Below are positions 1 through 8,878 of a stretch of DNA of 41,831 nt, in pieces; the stretch's first letter is position 1; each line of letters begins with the position of its first letter. Origin of the DNA: a virus; the IMG/VR virus record IMGVR_UViG_3300023094_000005, positions 1 through 41,831 of that record. One strand, written 5' to 3'. The notes below the pieces were generated by a model. The model saw only the letters and a program-made list of their open reading frames with translations, had not been told where the DNA came from and ran no database searches. A program made the translations under genes and the position numbers.

Positions 1-127
1 TCCTTGATGTCATGCGCAAGAGTGCGCAGGGCGGCTTACTGATGGAAAAGTCAGCCGTTGAGGACATCAACCAGTTTGAACAGTCTTACACCGGCAATGG
101 TACGACGTGGGTTGAAGACGGCGCGCT
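1..127. repeat. Terminal direct repeat, left copy
   Basis: These 127 bases are identical to the last 127 bases of the window (41705-41831). The portal reading frame continues through the join without a break. An exact odd-length overlap is what a de Bruijn assembler leaves when it closes a circular graph, so this is more likely an assembly overlap than a true phage terminal repeat. One copy should be dropped, giving a 41,704-bp circular map. Confidence 0.93.
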
Positions 128-977
128 GGCAAACAAGCGCGTGCAGGAAAAGACCCCACCTCAGTATCCGCAGGGCATGGACAGGCTGATGGAGGTTGCG
201 GTCACGTCTATTCGTGACACGACCGGCATCAATCAGGAAATGCTAGGCCTTGCGGGGCGTGAGCAAGCGGGCGTGCTTGAACACCAGCGCAAGCAAGCAG
301 CCATGGGCATCCTTGCCCCGTTCTTTGACTCGCGCACCCGCTATCACCATGAGCAGGGCAAGCTTTTGCTCCAGATGATGAAGCTTTACATTTCCGAAGG
401 CCAGCTTATCAGGATTGTGGGTAAGGATGGATCGCCTGAGTATGTACCCCTCGTGTTCAAAGATGACACGATTGAGTATGACGTGATTGTGGATGAAGCG
501 CCGACAAGCCCGAACCAAAAGACGGCTGTCTTCCAGATCATGATGCAGCTGCTCCCTGTGCTGTCGCAAGCGGACCTTCCGGCATCGTTCTGGAGTGAGT
601 TTGCCATTTACAGCCCATTACCTGCCTCTATGGCTCAAAAGCTGGCTGCGGCGCTTAATCAGGCTGAACAGAGCAATCAAGAGGCTGAACAGGCACAGGC
701 GCAAATGCAGCAGCAAATTGGCCAGATGCAAATGCAGCTTGAAGGCATGGTCAGGGAATCGGAGGCCAACCGTAACAATGCCTCTGCTGAGCATTCCAAG
801 GCGCAAGCGGGCAATATCATGGCCGATGCGCAACGGACACAAGTCGAGACGCAAACCGGCGCTATTCAGTCTCAGTTCGATACTGAGGAGGCGGCATCTA
901 AGATACGGCTGAATAATGCCAAGGCTGGAGAATCTATGGCGAAGACGATTGAAATGATCAATGGAGGCGGAGAATGA
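1..977 (+). CDS. Portal protein, C-terminal part (partial at window start)
   Basis: This is the continuation of the portal gene that begins at 40684. The frame is open from base 3, and the segment from 12 matches the frame at 41716, so the joined protein would be about 665 residues, in the size range of P22-like portals (P22 gp1 is 725). The portal forms the dodecameric ring at the packaging vertex of the head. The last 110 residues or so are rich in Gln, Ala and Glu and look like a long coiled helix, as in the barrel of P22-type portals. The stop overlaps the next start by ATGA at 974. The product call rests on position after the terminase and on overall character; no single diagnostic motif is claimed. 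Confidence 0.8.
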   Translation, partial: LDVMRKSAQGGLLMEKSAVEDINQFEQSYTGNGTTWVEDGALANKRVQEKTPPQYPQGMDRLMEVAVTSIRDTTGINQEMLGLAGREQAGVLEHQRKQAAMGILAPFFDSRTRYHHEQGKLLLQMMKLYISEGQLIRIVGKDGSPEYVPLVFKDDTIEYDVIVDEAPTSPNQKTAVFQIMMQLLPVLSQADLPASFWSEFAIYSPLPASMAQKLAAALNQAEQSNQEAEQAQAQMQQQIGQMQMQLEGMVRESEANRNNASAEHSKAQAGNIMADAQRTQVETQTGAIQSQFDTEEAASKIRLNNAKAGESMAKTIEMINGGGE

Positions 978-1189
978 GCGAAACTGTAGATGCGCAATCA
1001 CAGCGCGACACGAGCCCGACAGCAATTGAGCTTGCTAAAGAAAAGTTGCGTGATGAGCGTGGCAAAGTGGCGGAAAAGTTGGCAACCGTGCTTCATTTTT
1101 TTAATGAGAGAGCCATTCAGCGTCCTGAGCTTCATGAGGCCGCAATCAAAATTATTGACGAATATGCTTATTTAGTGGAGGGCAAATAA
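974..1189 (+). CDS. Small hypothetical protein between portal and scaffold
   Basis: A 71-residue acidic, mainly helical protein whose start overlaps the portal stop (ATGA) and whose stop overlaps the scaffold start (TAATG). I do not recognise a family. Its place between portal and scaffold in a coupled string suggests a head-assembly or accessory role, but nothing in the sequence shows a function. Confidence 0.7.
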   Translation: MSETVDAQSQRDTSPTAIELAKEKLRDERGKVAEKLATVLHFFNERAIQRPELHEAAIKIIDEYAYLVEGK

Positions 1190-2016
1190 TGGTTACTGAG
1201 ACAGAAGGCCAATCCTACGAGGAGGAAAACGACACCGACACCGGTGTGGAAACTGACGAGGATGAAGGGGAAGGCGATGAGGAACAGCCAGAAGCTAGCG
1301 CAGAGCCTGAGATCGATTACAAGGCCAAGTATGCCGAACTCGACAAGATTAACGCTGACAAGGCCAAGGCTTTAAATGGCGAGCGCGCCCGTCGAGCCAG
1401 CGCAGAGCGACGCCTTCTGGCAATGGAAAATGAGCTAAAGGCCCTCAAGACACCTAAGCTTGACATTCCCGATCCAGCAGAAGACCCCATCGGCGCTTTG
1501 GAGGCCCTTACCAAGCTTGTTAACGAGCAGAACAAGCCAAAGGGCCTTGACCCCAAGGAACAGCATCAGGCGCGTGTGACCGAGCTTCAAACCATGGAGG
1601 CCGAATACGCGGCGGAAAACCCCGACTACACCGAGGCGTCAACTTTCTTTGGCCAGCACCTACGTGAAGAGCTGGAAACCAAGGGCTATTCAGGGGCCGA
1701 GCTTGACACCGAGTTTGGCGCTCAATTGATCAAACTGGTGGAGCGTGCCGAGAAGGCTGGTAAACATCCCGGCGATGTGGTTATGGAGTTGGCCCTCAAA
1801 AATGGCTTTAATAAGCAAAAAGTTGACAAAGGCGTTGAAAAAGTAAATACAATGAAAGCAGCCAAGGCCGCATCTGCGTCTATTGGCAACGCGCCCTCTG
1901 TAGGTAATCGCAATCTAACGGTCGAATACGTCAATTCTCTGCCCATGGGGCCTGAAAAGACAGCGGCTCGTGAAAAGCTATTTGCGATGGCTAAGCGAGA
2001 AGAGCGCCGGGCGTAA
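1189..2016 (+). CDS. Scaffold / capsid assembly protein (putative)
   Basis: A 275-residue protein lying directly before the major capsid gene. The first 45 residues are almost all acidic (Glu/Asp with Gly), residues about 48-90 form a charged coiled coil, and the C-terminus is basic with a Lys/Arg-rich tail. This is the usual layout of an internal scaffolding protein, whose basic C-terminal helix binds capsid protein. No protease domain is visible. The start overlaps the preceding stop (TAATG). The role is inferred from composition and gene order, not from a named domain. Confidence 0.72.
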   Translation: MVTETEGQSYEEENDTDTGVETDEDEGEGDEEQPEASAEPEIDYKAKYAELDKINADKAKALNGERARRASAERRLLAMENELKALKTPKLDIPDPAEDPIGALEALTKLVNEQNKPKGLDPKEQHQARVTELQTMEAEYAAENPDYTEASTFFGQHLREELETKGYSGAELDTEFGAQLIKLVERAEKAGKHPGDVVMELALKNGFNKQKVDKGVEKVNTMKAAKAASASIGNAPSVGNRNLTVEYVNSLPMGPEKTAAREKLFAMAKREERRA

Positions 2017-2105
2017 TCCCCACGAACGGGGAGCGGCGAAAGCCTCGTAGGCCTCCACGAACGGGGGCGCGGTGAGCAATCACCTCGTCACCCCTTTCAC
2101 ATATG
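2017..2105 (+). promoter_or_regulatory. Structured leader upstream of the capsid gene
   Basis: This stretch holds two copies of the 12-mer CCACGAACGGGG (2020-2031 and 2055-2066). Each can form a short C-rich/G-rich hairpin with an ACGAAC loop. They are followed by a perfect 5-bp hairpin with a GCAA (GNRA) tetraloop, GGTGA (2071-2075) paired with TCACC (2080-2084). There is no T-run, so it is not a standard terminator. It may be an mRNA stability or processing element that raises capsid expression. The capsid gene has its own ribosome site (GGAGG at about 2104-2108). Confidence 0.5.
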
Positions 2106-2115
2106 GAGGCCTTAA

Positions 2116-3171
2116 ATGGCATTTACATCCTACGGCGTTAACGCTCCCGAAGCCGTCAAGCTTTGGTCCGAAACCCTCTTCGAAGAAGCCCTGAAAGCCA
2201 CTTGGTTCGACAAGTTCATTGGCGACTCGGATTCCTCGATCATTCAGCGCAAATCGAACTTCAAGAAGAACGCGGGCGACCGCCTGACCGTTACGCTGCG
2301 TATGCAGTTGACCGGTGATGGCGTCCTCGGCGATGCGACCCTTGAAGGCAACGAAGAAGCCCTCACCACCTACACCGACAACCTTCTGATTGACCAGCTC
2401 CGCCATGCTGTCCGCTCCGGTGGCAAGATGACTGAGCACCGTATTCCGTGGTCGATCCGTGAGGAAGCCAAGGACGGTCTGCGCGACTGGTGGGCTAACC
2501 GCTTCGACACGGTTATGTTCAATCAACTGGCTGGCGTTACCTACGTCACTGATGCGCGCTACACCGGCAACAATGCGATTATCGCTCCTGCCGCTACCCG
2601 CATCTATCGCCCGAATGCACGCGCCAATGACCAATCGCTGACGACCGGCGATGAAATGAACCTGCAACTGATCGACGTTCTCGTTGCTCAGGCCAAGACG
2701 GCGACCCCTGTTTTCCGCCCGATCAACTGGAAGGGCAAGCAGTATTACGCTCTCGTGCTGCATCCGTTCCAGGTTCAACAACTGCGCACCAACACCTCGA
2801 CGGGCCAATGGCTTGATATCCAAAAGGCCGCAATGACCGGTGGTATGATTTCGGACAACCCGATCTTTACCGGCGCTCTCGGTGTCTACAACGGCGTTGT
2901 GCTGTTTGAAGACGTTCGCGTTCCGCAAGGCGTCAACTCCTCGACCGGCGCTGCTGTGGCCAATACCCGCCGCGCTGTCTTCCTTGGCGCTCAGGCTGGT
3001 ATCCTTGGCTTTGGCAAGGGCATGGGTGAGTCGTCTATGGACTGGAACGAAGAACTGTTCGACTACGGCAACCAGTTGGGTGTCTCGGCAGGCTCTATCT
3101 TCGGGTTCAAGAAGACCGTCTTCAACTCGCTGGACTTCGCTACTTACGTCCTCGCCACCTACACCCTTTAA
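2116..3171 (+). CDS. Major capsid protein, N4-gp56 family type
   Basis: A 351-residue protein that resembles the N4 gp56-type major capsid family (HK97 fold). Features that fit are an N-terminal segment on alpha-helical capsid contacts (VKLWSETLFEEA), a central DRLTVTLRMQLTGDGV segment, and a C-terminal half with the family-like YYALVLHPFQVQQLR stretch. It forms the icosahedral head shell. Codon use is strongly biased to C-ending codons compared with neighbours, as expected for the most abundant virion protein. The start has a clear GGAGG ribosome site and follows a structured leader. Confidence 0.9.
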   Translation: MAFTSYGVNAPEAVKLWSETLFEEALKATWFDKFIGDSDSSIIQRKSNFKKNAGDRLTVTLRMQLTGDGVLGDATLEGNEEALTTYTDNLLIDQLRHAVRSGGKMTEHRIPWSIREEAKDGLRDWWANRFDTVMFNQLAGVTYVTDARYTGNNAIIAPAATRIYRPNARANDQSLTTGDEMNLQLIDVLVAQAKTATPVFRPINWKGKQYYALVLHPFQVQQLRTNTSTGQWLDIQKAAMTGGMISDNPIFTGALGVYNGVVLFEDVRVPQGVNSSTGAAVANTRRAVFLGAQAGILGFGKGMGESSMDWNEELFDYGNQLGVSAGSIFGFKKTVFNSLDFATYVLATYTL

Positions 3172-3183
3172 GGAGCAAGTCAC

Positions 3184-3579
3184 ATGACTACGACTGCACG
3201 TAAAATCCATCAGTATGTGCCGAACGTTATCGGCCTTACTGTCAACTGGAATACAGCCGGTATCGTTACCGGTGTTGAGTTCCCCAACCGCATCCCTGCC
3301 GGTGCGATCATCGACAATGTGACGGTGATTAACGATGTGGCCTTCAACGGCACGACCTCGGTTGTGCTGAATGTGGGCTACACCTTGACCGGCAACGAAC
3401 TTGTCTCGGCTCTGGATGTGCGCACCGCTCGTTCACGCTCTGACACGGCTGTCGCTATCGCCTCCAACCCTTACCGCTCGGCTGACACGCAACTGTTCGC
3501 CTCGCTGGTGTTTGGCGGCACTGTTGGCACGGCTGGTACGGCCTACATCATCGTGGAATACTTCACGAGCGTAGGTTAA
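3184..3579 (+). CDS. Putative head decoration or capsid-associated protein
   Basis: A 131-residue protein, rich in Val, Thr, Gly and Asn with predicted beta strands, encoded 12 bases after the capsid gene behind the ribosome site AAGGAG. Its codon use resembles that of the capsid gene, which suggests high expression. Position and beta-rich composition fit a capsid decoration or cement protein. No family is recognised with certainty, so the role is inferred from gene order. Confidence 0.65.
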   Translation: MTTTARKIHQYVPNVIGLTVNWNTAGIVTGVEFPNRIPAGAIIDNVTVINDVAFNGTTSVVLNVGYTLTGNELVSALDVRTARSRSDTAVAIASNPYRSADTQLFASLVFGGTVGTAGTAYIIVEYFTSVG

Positions 3580-3586
3580 TGATACC

Positions 3587-3615
3587 GGGGAGGGCTTCGG
3601 CTCTCCCCACTTTCT
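3587..3615 (+). terminator. UUCG-capped hairpin after the capsid cluster
   Basis: A 9-bp stem (3587-3595 with 3600-3608, one G-T pair) closed by a TTCG tetraloop lies 7 bases after the stop of the capsid-associated gene. The following bases, ACTTTCTC, are only partly T-rich. It should act as a partial terminator or a 3' stabiliser that keeps capsid mRNA more abundant than the downstream tail mRNA. Confidence 0.7.
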
Positions 3616-3627
3616 CAAAGGTGATGA

Positions 3628-4257
3628 ATGGCTAATTTAGGCGATCTGAAAACACGCATCATCACTGAGGTAAACCGCGACGATTTGCGGGACGATCTGG
3701 CCGCAGAGCTTGATACACTTATCGCTCAGGCCATTGATTATTATGCCATTACCCCATTTTGGTTCAACACCTTCACCCGCACGGATATATCAGCCGTAGC
3801 GGGCTCTCAGTTTGTCACGATTCCAGACAATGTCAGGGATGTACAGGCCGTTTGGGTGCTGATCGGCGGCACGCGCTACATCATGAAGAAGCAGCCAGAG
3901 CAGCGCATTATCTCGCTCTACACGACGCCGATTAATGGCCAGCCGACCGACTTCTCCATGATCAACCAGACCCTTCACGTATGGCCAACGCCTAACGTAG
4001 CCTACCCCATGATTTGGGAGGTTGTGCAGGATGTTTCCCCGGCGCTTGATTACAGCGACAATACGTCCTCAAATGAATGGACAAATATCGGCCAACCCTT
4101 GATTAAGGCCTACGTTAAAAAGATGCTCTATCGTGATCAGTTCCGCGATGCGGACGGCATGCAGATGGCGGCTAATGACGAGCAAGAGGCCTATCGTAAG
4201 CTTCGGGGTGAAAGCAATATGCGCGTGGCTACAGGTCGGATGGCAGCATCATGGTAG
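3628..4257 (+). CDS. Head-to-tail adaptor protein (P22 gp4 / SU10-adaptor like)
   Basis: A 209-residue protein in the usual adaptor position after the capsid genes. The N-terminus has the helical pattern seen in short-tailed phage adaptors (TRIITEVNRDDL, AIDYYAITPFWFN), followed by a beta domain with FVTIPDNVRDVQAVWV and WEVVQDV. This type of protein forms the ring between portal and tail. It overlaps the next gene by 7 bases. The family call is from recalled pattern and position and should be checked by a profile search. Confidence 0.72.
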   Translation: MANLGDLKTRIITEVNRDDLRDDLAAELDTLIAQAIDYYAITPFWFNTFTRTDISAVAGSQFVTIPDNVRDVQAVWVLIGGTRYIMKKQPEQRIISLYTTPINGQPTDFSMINQTLHVWPTPNVAYPMIWEVVQDVSPALDYSDNTSSNEWTNIGQPLIKAYVKKMLYRDQFRDADGMQMAANDEQEAYRKLRGESNMRVATGRMAASW

Positions 4258-4490
4258 TTGTACATTATGCCAAGCCGGTTCTAGAGCCCGATACGCCTGA
4301 ATGGTTCAAGCGCTGGTATCTGCGCGCCCTACAGTTCTTTTGGCCACTGACTCCCTCTAGGCCGCAACCCCTTTACCACCTTCCAACCGCTGACTTACCG
4401 TCTGCCGCTGATTACCCATACTGCATCATGTTTGACGAGACATTGGGTGCGGTAATCTTTAGCGACGGCGCAACCTGGAGCCCGATTTAA
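4251..4490 (+). CDS. Small hypothetical virion-region protein
   Basis: A 79-residue protein starting inside the end of the adaptor gene. The C-terminal LGAVIFSDGATWSPI resembles short beta-hairpin motifs seen at the tips of phage fibre proteins. Trp and Pro are frequent. The reading frame is kept open between two structural genes with little spare space, which supports a real gene, but its role is unknown. Confidence 0.6.
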   Translation: MVVVHYAKPVLEPDTPEWFKRWYLRALQFFWPLTPSRPQPLYHLPTADLPSAADYPYCIMFDETLGAVIFSDGATWSPI

Positions 4491-4492
4491 CC

Positions 4493-5836
4493 TTGGCAAA
4501 CTCATATACTTTAAGGTTGCGTTTCGTAACTCAAGCAACCGGAGATAATCTGAACGTCTGGGGCGCGACCCTGAACAGCCAAGCCATCGCCATGATGGAC
4601 GAAGCTGTCGCGGGCGTGTCCTCATTTACCCTGTCCGGCGCAAAGGTCTTGACGTCTGCCAATGGCGCGTCGGATGAATCGCGCAGGGCTGTTCTAAATA
4701 TCACAGGCGGTACTGGGGGAACTGTGACCGCACCTAGCGTAACCAAGGCCTATCTGGTGCGCAACGCAACAAGCGGAAATGTTATTGTCACTACGGGCGC
4801 GGGGTCTACAGCGGTTATTCCGTCTGGTGATAGCTCCAACGTGTTCTGCGATGGCACTAATTTCTTTCTCGCCAAGGATTATAACTTTGCCGGAGAGCGC
4901 ATCACGGGTGTAGGCACGCCTACGGCCTCTACGGATGGGGCTACAAAGGCCTATGCCGACGCCGTGCTTGTCTCGGCTAACCAGTACACCGACGCGGTTG
5001 CTACGGCCTCCGGCAACCTGCCAAACCAAACCGGTAACTCAGGCAAGACGTTGACGACAAACGGCACGGCTGCGTCATGGGTCACGCTTTCGTCACTTGG
5101 CGGCGCTCTCGTGGCCAACAACCTGTCTGACCTGACCAATCTCATTACGGCACGCTCTAACCTGGGCCTTGGCAATTCAGCTACGCGAGACATTGGCACC
5201 ACATCGGGAACGGTCGCGGCGGGGGACGATTCCCGCATTCTGAACGCCCTGCAAAAGGGGCTTAATCTCGCTGATGTGACAAGCGCATCATCGGCCCGCA
5301 CAAACCTTGGCTTGGGTGCTGTGGCCACATTCTCAACCCTGCCTGTTGCCAACGGAGGTACGGGCTCAACTACGGCAGCAGCAGCACGTACAGCGCTAGG
5401 CCTTGGCACGGCTGCACAACAGAACTCAAGCGCCTTCCTCCAAACGGCCAATAACCTGTCTGACCTAGCCAACATTGCCACGGCCTTAACAACGCTCGGC
5501 ATGGTTTCGGGTGGTATCGCTGCGGGCTCCTTGGGCACAAGCTCGTTTGGCTTTTCCCTGCAAGACGGTGGCGCGGTCAAGACTATCATTGTCAAGATCG
5601 GCATTGTCTCCACGGTAGCGGCTGACACCACGGCAACAGTTACCTTTGCTGCTGCGTTCCCGAATGTTTGCCTTGGCCTATTTCCCTTCACCCGCGTTTC
5701 GTCGTTTAGCAGCAGCAACGATACGGCTGCGCAACTCGTAGGAACGCCAACCCGCTTTGGCGGCACCGTGGCCAATCAGGGCATGAATGGCGGGGCCTCG
5801 ACTATCGATATCCCTTATCTGGCGATTGGTTACTAA
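4493..5836 (+). CDS. Tail fibre protein
   Basis: A 447-residue fibre-like protein that appears to start at TTG, giving the typical fibre N-terminus MANSYTLRLRF...TGDNLNVWG, known from many phage fibres that begin with a capsid or tail-binding segment. The middle carries repeats of the form NNLSDLxNxxTARxNLGLG (around residues 208-226, 259-272 and 319-338), a common trimeric fibre repeat. The C-terminal 90 residues end in a beta-rich domain (ATVTFAAAFPNVCLGLF...IDIPYLAIGY), similar to gp53-like fibre tips that contact the receptor. It lies 2 bases after the preceding gene and shares a TAATG overlap with the next. Confidence 0.78.
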   Translation: MANSYTLRLRFVTQATGDNLNVWGATLNSQAIAMMDEAVAGVSSFTLSGAKVLTSANGASDESRRAVLNITGGTGGTVTAPSVTKAYLVRNATSGNVIVTTGAGSTAVIPSGDSSNVFCDGTNFFLAKDYNFAGERITGVGTPTASTDGATKAYADAVLVSANQYTDAVATASGNLPNQTGNSGKTLTTNGTAASWVTLSSLGGALVANNLSDLTNLITARSNLGLGNSATRDIGTTSGTVAAGDDSRILNALQKGLNLADVTSASSARTNLGLGAVATFSTLPVANGGTGSTTAAAARTALGLGTAAQQNSSAFLQTANNLSDLANIATALTTLGMVSGGIAAGSLGTSSFGFSLQDGGAVKTIIVKIGIVSTVAADTTATVTFAAAFPNVCLGLFPFTRVSSFSSSNDTAAQLVGTPTRFGGTVANQGMNGGASTIDIPYLAIGY

Positions 5837-7476
5837 TGGCCAAGCAAGAATTCAGCATTCCAGCGGGCATAGTGCTTGATGACACCGACCTAGAAATAGG
5901 ATCGGGCGCTTGGTCGGACTGCGATAAGGTGCGCTTCTGGCGTGGCCAAGGTCAGGTCATCGGCGGATGGGAGCGCTTTAACGAGGGTGTTCTAGACGGT
6001 TATTGCCGGTTTATCTATCCGTGGACGAACAACGATGAGCAATTGCTTGTCGGCTTTGGCACGAACACAAGCCTCTATGTCACCTACGGCGGAGGCCTTT
6101 ACGACATCACGCCTACAACCTTTGTCCCCGGCAACATCAACGGCCTTGGTGGTGCTGGTTATGGCACGGGAGCTTATGGAGCGGGTAACTACGGCGAGCC
6201 CACCACAGAGGACACCTTCGCCTTGACATGGTGCATGGCAAACTATGGTGAAAGCCTGATGGCTAATCCTAGGGGGCAAACTATCTTTTGGTGGCAGAAC
6301 AACACGGGCACGCCTGCCGCGCCCCTGACCAATGCACCTGAAAAAGTGACCTATATGCTTGTCGCTAATACGCGGCAGGTTATGGCCTTTGGCTGCAATG
6401 AGGAGGTGTCGGGCGACTTCAACTCTATGGCCATTCGCTATTCAGATATTGAAGACCCCGAAGACTGGACAACGCTTCCGTCAAACAATGCTGGCGAGTT
6501 TATCCTAGAGGGCGGCTCTCGTATTGTCGCGGCTAGGCTGATCGGTGATTACATCTTCATCTGGACAGACACGAGCCTGTTCCTAGGCTCCTTTACCGGC
6601 GATACGGCGCAGCCATGGACATTTGAGAAGCAGGCCGACCACTGCGGGCTTATGGGGCCTAATGCGGCTGTCGTGGTCAATCAACAGGCCTATTGGCTGA
6701 CCGGTGATGTGCAGTTTTTCACTTGTACGCTCGGTGGTGCGCCTCAGATCATTGTCTCCCCCATTCAAGCGGAAATGAAAAACAACATCGCCATTATTCA
6801 GCATGACAAGGTGGTGGCCTCGTCTCTGTCTACATTTGGCGAGGTCAGGTTTGATTACCCCGATCAACGCGATGATGACGGCGGCATTAAATATCTGTTC
6901 CTGGTGGAAGAAGAGGCAAGCGATAGCGATTATCTCGCGGTAGATGAAAGTCCCGATAGCGACTACCTCGCGGTGTCGATCAAACAAGAGGCCGGTGTCG
7001 AGTGTTCGCGCTACTTCGCTATGTCAACGCTTGATGGCGCTTGGTCAAAGGGCGTCATGTCCCGCACCTATTATGTTGATGCAGGCCCGCAACAATACCC
7101 ACTGGCCACTACACCAAGCGGGGTTATCTATTACCATGAGCGCGGCAACTCGGCAGACGGTGCGGCCTTTAGCTGGTATCTGGAAAGCGCTGACCAGTAT
7201 CTAGGCGATGCAGCAAGCCCGATGATGATGGTGCGCGGCATGTACCCCGACTTCAAGGATCAGCAAGGGCCGGTGTCTATTCAGATGGTGATGAAGAACT
7301 ACCCACAAGCCAACGAATACACTAAAGGCCCATACGCACTTGAGCCGAACAGAAATCAGCGTACTTTCCAAGCTACAGGACGTGTTATACGTCTTAAGAT
7401 ATCGGGTAACTCATCGCCTACGTTTATGCGCATGGGTAGATTAATTTTCGACATTTTACCTACGGGGTTACAATGA
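5836..7476 (+). CDS. P22 gp10-like packaged-DNA stabilisation / tail hub protein
   Basis: A 546-residue protein resembling the P22 gp10 type. The N-terminal half shows the family's beta-propeller-like blades: LEIGSGAWSDCDKVRFWRGQ, GWERFNEG, LLVGFGTNTSLYVTYGGGLYDITPT, then ALTWCMANYGESLMANPRGQ and IRYSDIEDPEDWTT. In P22 this hexameric protein closes the portal after packaging and connects it to the tail needle and spikes. Around residues 369-384 there is a tandem copy of a short unit (SDSDYLAVDESPDSDYLAV), an apparent local duplication. Confidence 0.8.
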   Translation: MAKQEFSIPAGIVLDDTDLEIGSGAWSDCDKVRFWRGQGQVIGGWERFNEGVLDGYCRFIYPWTNNDEQLLVGFGTNTSLYVTYGGGLYDITPTTFVPGNINGLGGAGYGTGAYGAGNYGEPTTEDTFALTWCMANYGESLMANPRGQTIFWWQNNTGTPAAPLTNAPEKVTYMLVANTRQVMAFGCNEEVSGDFNSMAIRYSDIEDPEDWTTLPSNNAGEFILEGGSRIVAARLIGDYIFIWTDTSLFLGSFTGDTAQPWTFEKQADHCGLMGPNAAVVVNQQAYWLTGDVQFFTCTLGGAPQIIVSPIQAEMKNNIAIIQHDKVVASSLSTFGEVRFDYPDQRDDDGGIKYLFLVEEEASDSDYLAVDESPDSDYLAVSIKQEAGVECSRYFAMSTLDGAWSKGVMSRTYYVDAGPQQYPLATTPSGVIYYHERGNSADGAAFSWYLESADQYLGDAASPMMMVRGMYPDFKDQQGPVSIQMVMKNYPQANEYTKGPYALEPNRNQRTFQATGRVIRLKISGNSSPTFMRMGRLIFDILPTGLQ

Positions 7477-7934
7477 GCCTTATCGATGATCTGAACAGCT
7501 TCGGTGCGGAAACGGTTCAAAAGCCCGCGCCGCTTCCCATGCCTGAACTTAAGGACGTGACGCAGGAGGTTCAGCCTATGAATCCGCAATGGGCGCGTTT
7601 CCGTGATCAGTTCGCGGAGGCTATGAAGGATAGTTTCTATTCCATTGAAGGCCTTGAGCGCTCCATTGGTCAGGGCAAGTCAATCTTTTTCCCCGGCGTA
7701 AAATCGGCCATTGTTGGGGAGCGCCAAGTCTATGAGGGCGGTAAGGTTGTCTTTCAGGTGACGTGGGCCATTGGCGATCTGGAAGAGTTGAAAAACCTGT
7801 CGTATGGCGTTGAATCTGTGGCCCGCCTCTTAGGTTGTGCCGAAATGCTGATTGAGGGCCGCGCTGGCTGGCAAAAAGAACTTAAGGCGCTTGGTTACGC
7901 CCCATTCTCTGTAACGGTAAGGAAACCCCTGTAA
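7473..7934 (+). CDS. Hypothetical virion-region protein
   Basis: A 153-residue protein coupled to the gp10-like gene (ATGA) and to the next gene (TAATG). The second half has an alternating beta pattern around WAIGDLEELKNLSYGVESVARLLG. No family is recognised. It sits where short-tailed phages place small tail or ejection accessory proteins. Confidence 0.65.
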   Translation: MSLIDDLNSFGAETVQKPAPLPMPELKDVTQEVQPMNPQWARFRDQFAEAMKDSFYSIEGLERSIGQGKSIFFPGVKSAIVGERQVYEGGKVVFQVTWAIGDLEELKNLSYGVESVARLLGCAEMLIEGRAGWQKELKALGYAPFSVTVRKPL

Positions 7935-8878
7935 TGGGCCTTTCATCGAAAACCCAAAAGACAAGCTCCACCACCACACCGACCAACCCCGGCTGGGTGT
8001 CTAGCTCTCTACAGGGCTATAACAGCGGCGTGGACGCTCTGGCTAAGACCGATCCGTCTCAGTACGTCACAGGGCCGTCTAGCCTCCAGCAGCAGGCCTT
8101 TACGGGGGCCTCTAACCTGGGCGGCAACTACACGGGGCTCTTGTCGAGCGCTAAGGGGCTCTTGGACGCTAATTCAAATGCCTATGGCAACCCCTACACG
8201 CAACAGGTCATTGACTCGTCACTGAACACCTATGATCAACAGGCGGGCATGACCAAGGCGTCAAACGCGGCGGCGGCGGCTAAGAATGGGGCCTTTGGTG
8301 GCTCTCGCTATGGCATCCAGCAGGCCCAAACAGATGCAAACCTAGCCAATGGACGTGGAGCCCTGCAATCCGGACTTCTGTCGGATGCTTATGACAAGTC
8401 CGTGGCTAATAACCTCGCCACGGCGGGCGCATATAGTGGTCTCGCGGGTCAAACAAGCGCGCTGGACATTAACAAGGTCAACACGCAGGCTAATCTAGGT
8501 GGCCAGCAGCGTGACATTGCGCAGCAACAGGCAACCGCTCCGCTCACCCTACAGCAGGTTCTTGGCCAATTGTACGGCCAGGGTCAATACGGCCTGTTCC
8601 AAGGCAATACGCAAACCGGCAAAGCATCTCAAGACCCGTCAACCATGGATCAGATCGGCACGGCCATTCAAACGGCTGGCAATCTGGCCACGCTGTTTTC
8701 AGATCGGCGCTTGAAAGAAAACATCGAGTACATCGGGACACACAAGGGCCGCAAGTGGTATAATTACAACTACCTGTGGTCACCTGAAAAGCACACTGGC
8801 GTCATGGCTGATGAAAACCCTGACATTGCTATTGAGGGGCCAAATGGCTTCAAAATGATTAACTACGGCATGGTGTGA
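7934..8878 (+). CDS. Virion protein with a short chaperone-of-endosialidase-like C-terminus
   Basis: A 314-residue protein whose first 240 residues are low in charge and rich in Ala, Gln, Gly, Asn and Ser, as in phage proteins ejected with the DNA. The last 65 residues begin with SDRRLKENIEYIG and continue with WYNYNYLW and HTGVMADE. These are hallmarks of the intramolecular chaperone (peptidase S74) family found at the ends of tail spikes. The domain is short and appears to lack the usual self-cleavage section, so it may be a remnant or a minimal form common in internal virion proteins. It is coupled to both neighbours. Confidence 0.7.
   Translation: MGLSSKTQKTSSTTTPTNPGWVSSSLQGYNSGVDALAKTDPSQYVTGPSSLQQQAFTGASNLGGNYTGLLSSAKGLLDANSNAYGNPYTQQVIDSSLNTYDQQAGMTKASNAAAAAKNGAFGGSRYGIQQAQTDANLANGRGALQSGLLSDAYDKSVANNLATAGAYSGLAGQTSALDINKVNTQANLGGQQRDIAQQQATAPLTLQQVLGQLYGQGQYGLFQGNTQTGKASQDPSTMDQIGTAIQTAGNLATLFSDRRLKENIEYIGTHKGRKWYNYNYLWSPEKHTGVMADENPDIAIEGPNGFKMINYGMV

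Noticed and set aside
2080-3210. 376-residue open frame on the minus strand
   Set aside because: It is the shadow of the capsid gene, created by its strong codon bias.
4951-5775. 274-residue open frame on the minus strand
   Set aside because: Shadow of the fibre gene with repeat-derived composition.
8875-8877. GTG as start of the large virion protein
   Set aside because: The next codon is ATG (8878) and overlaps the previous stop in the usual TGATG form.
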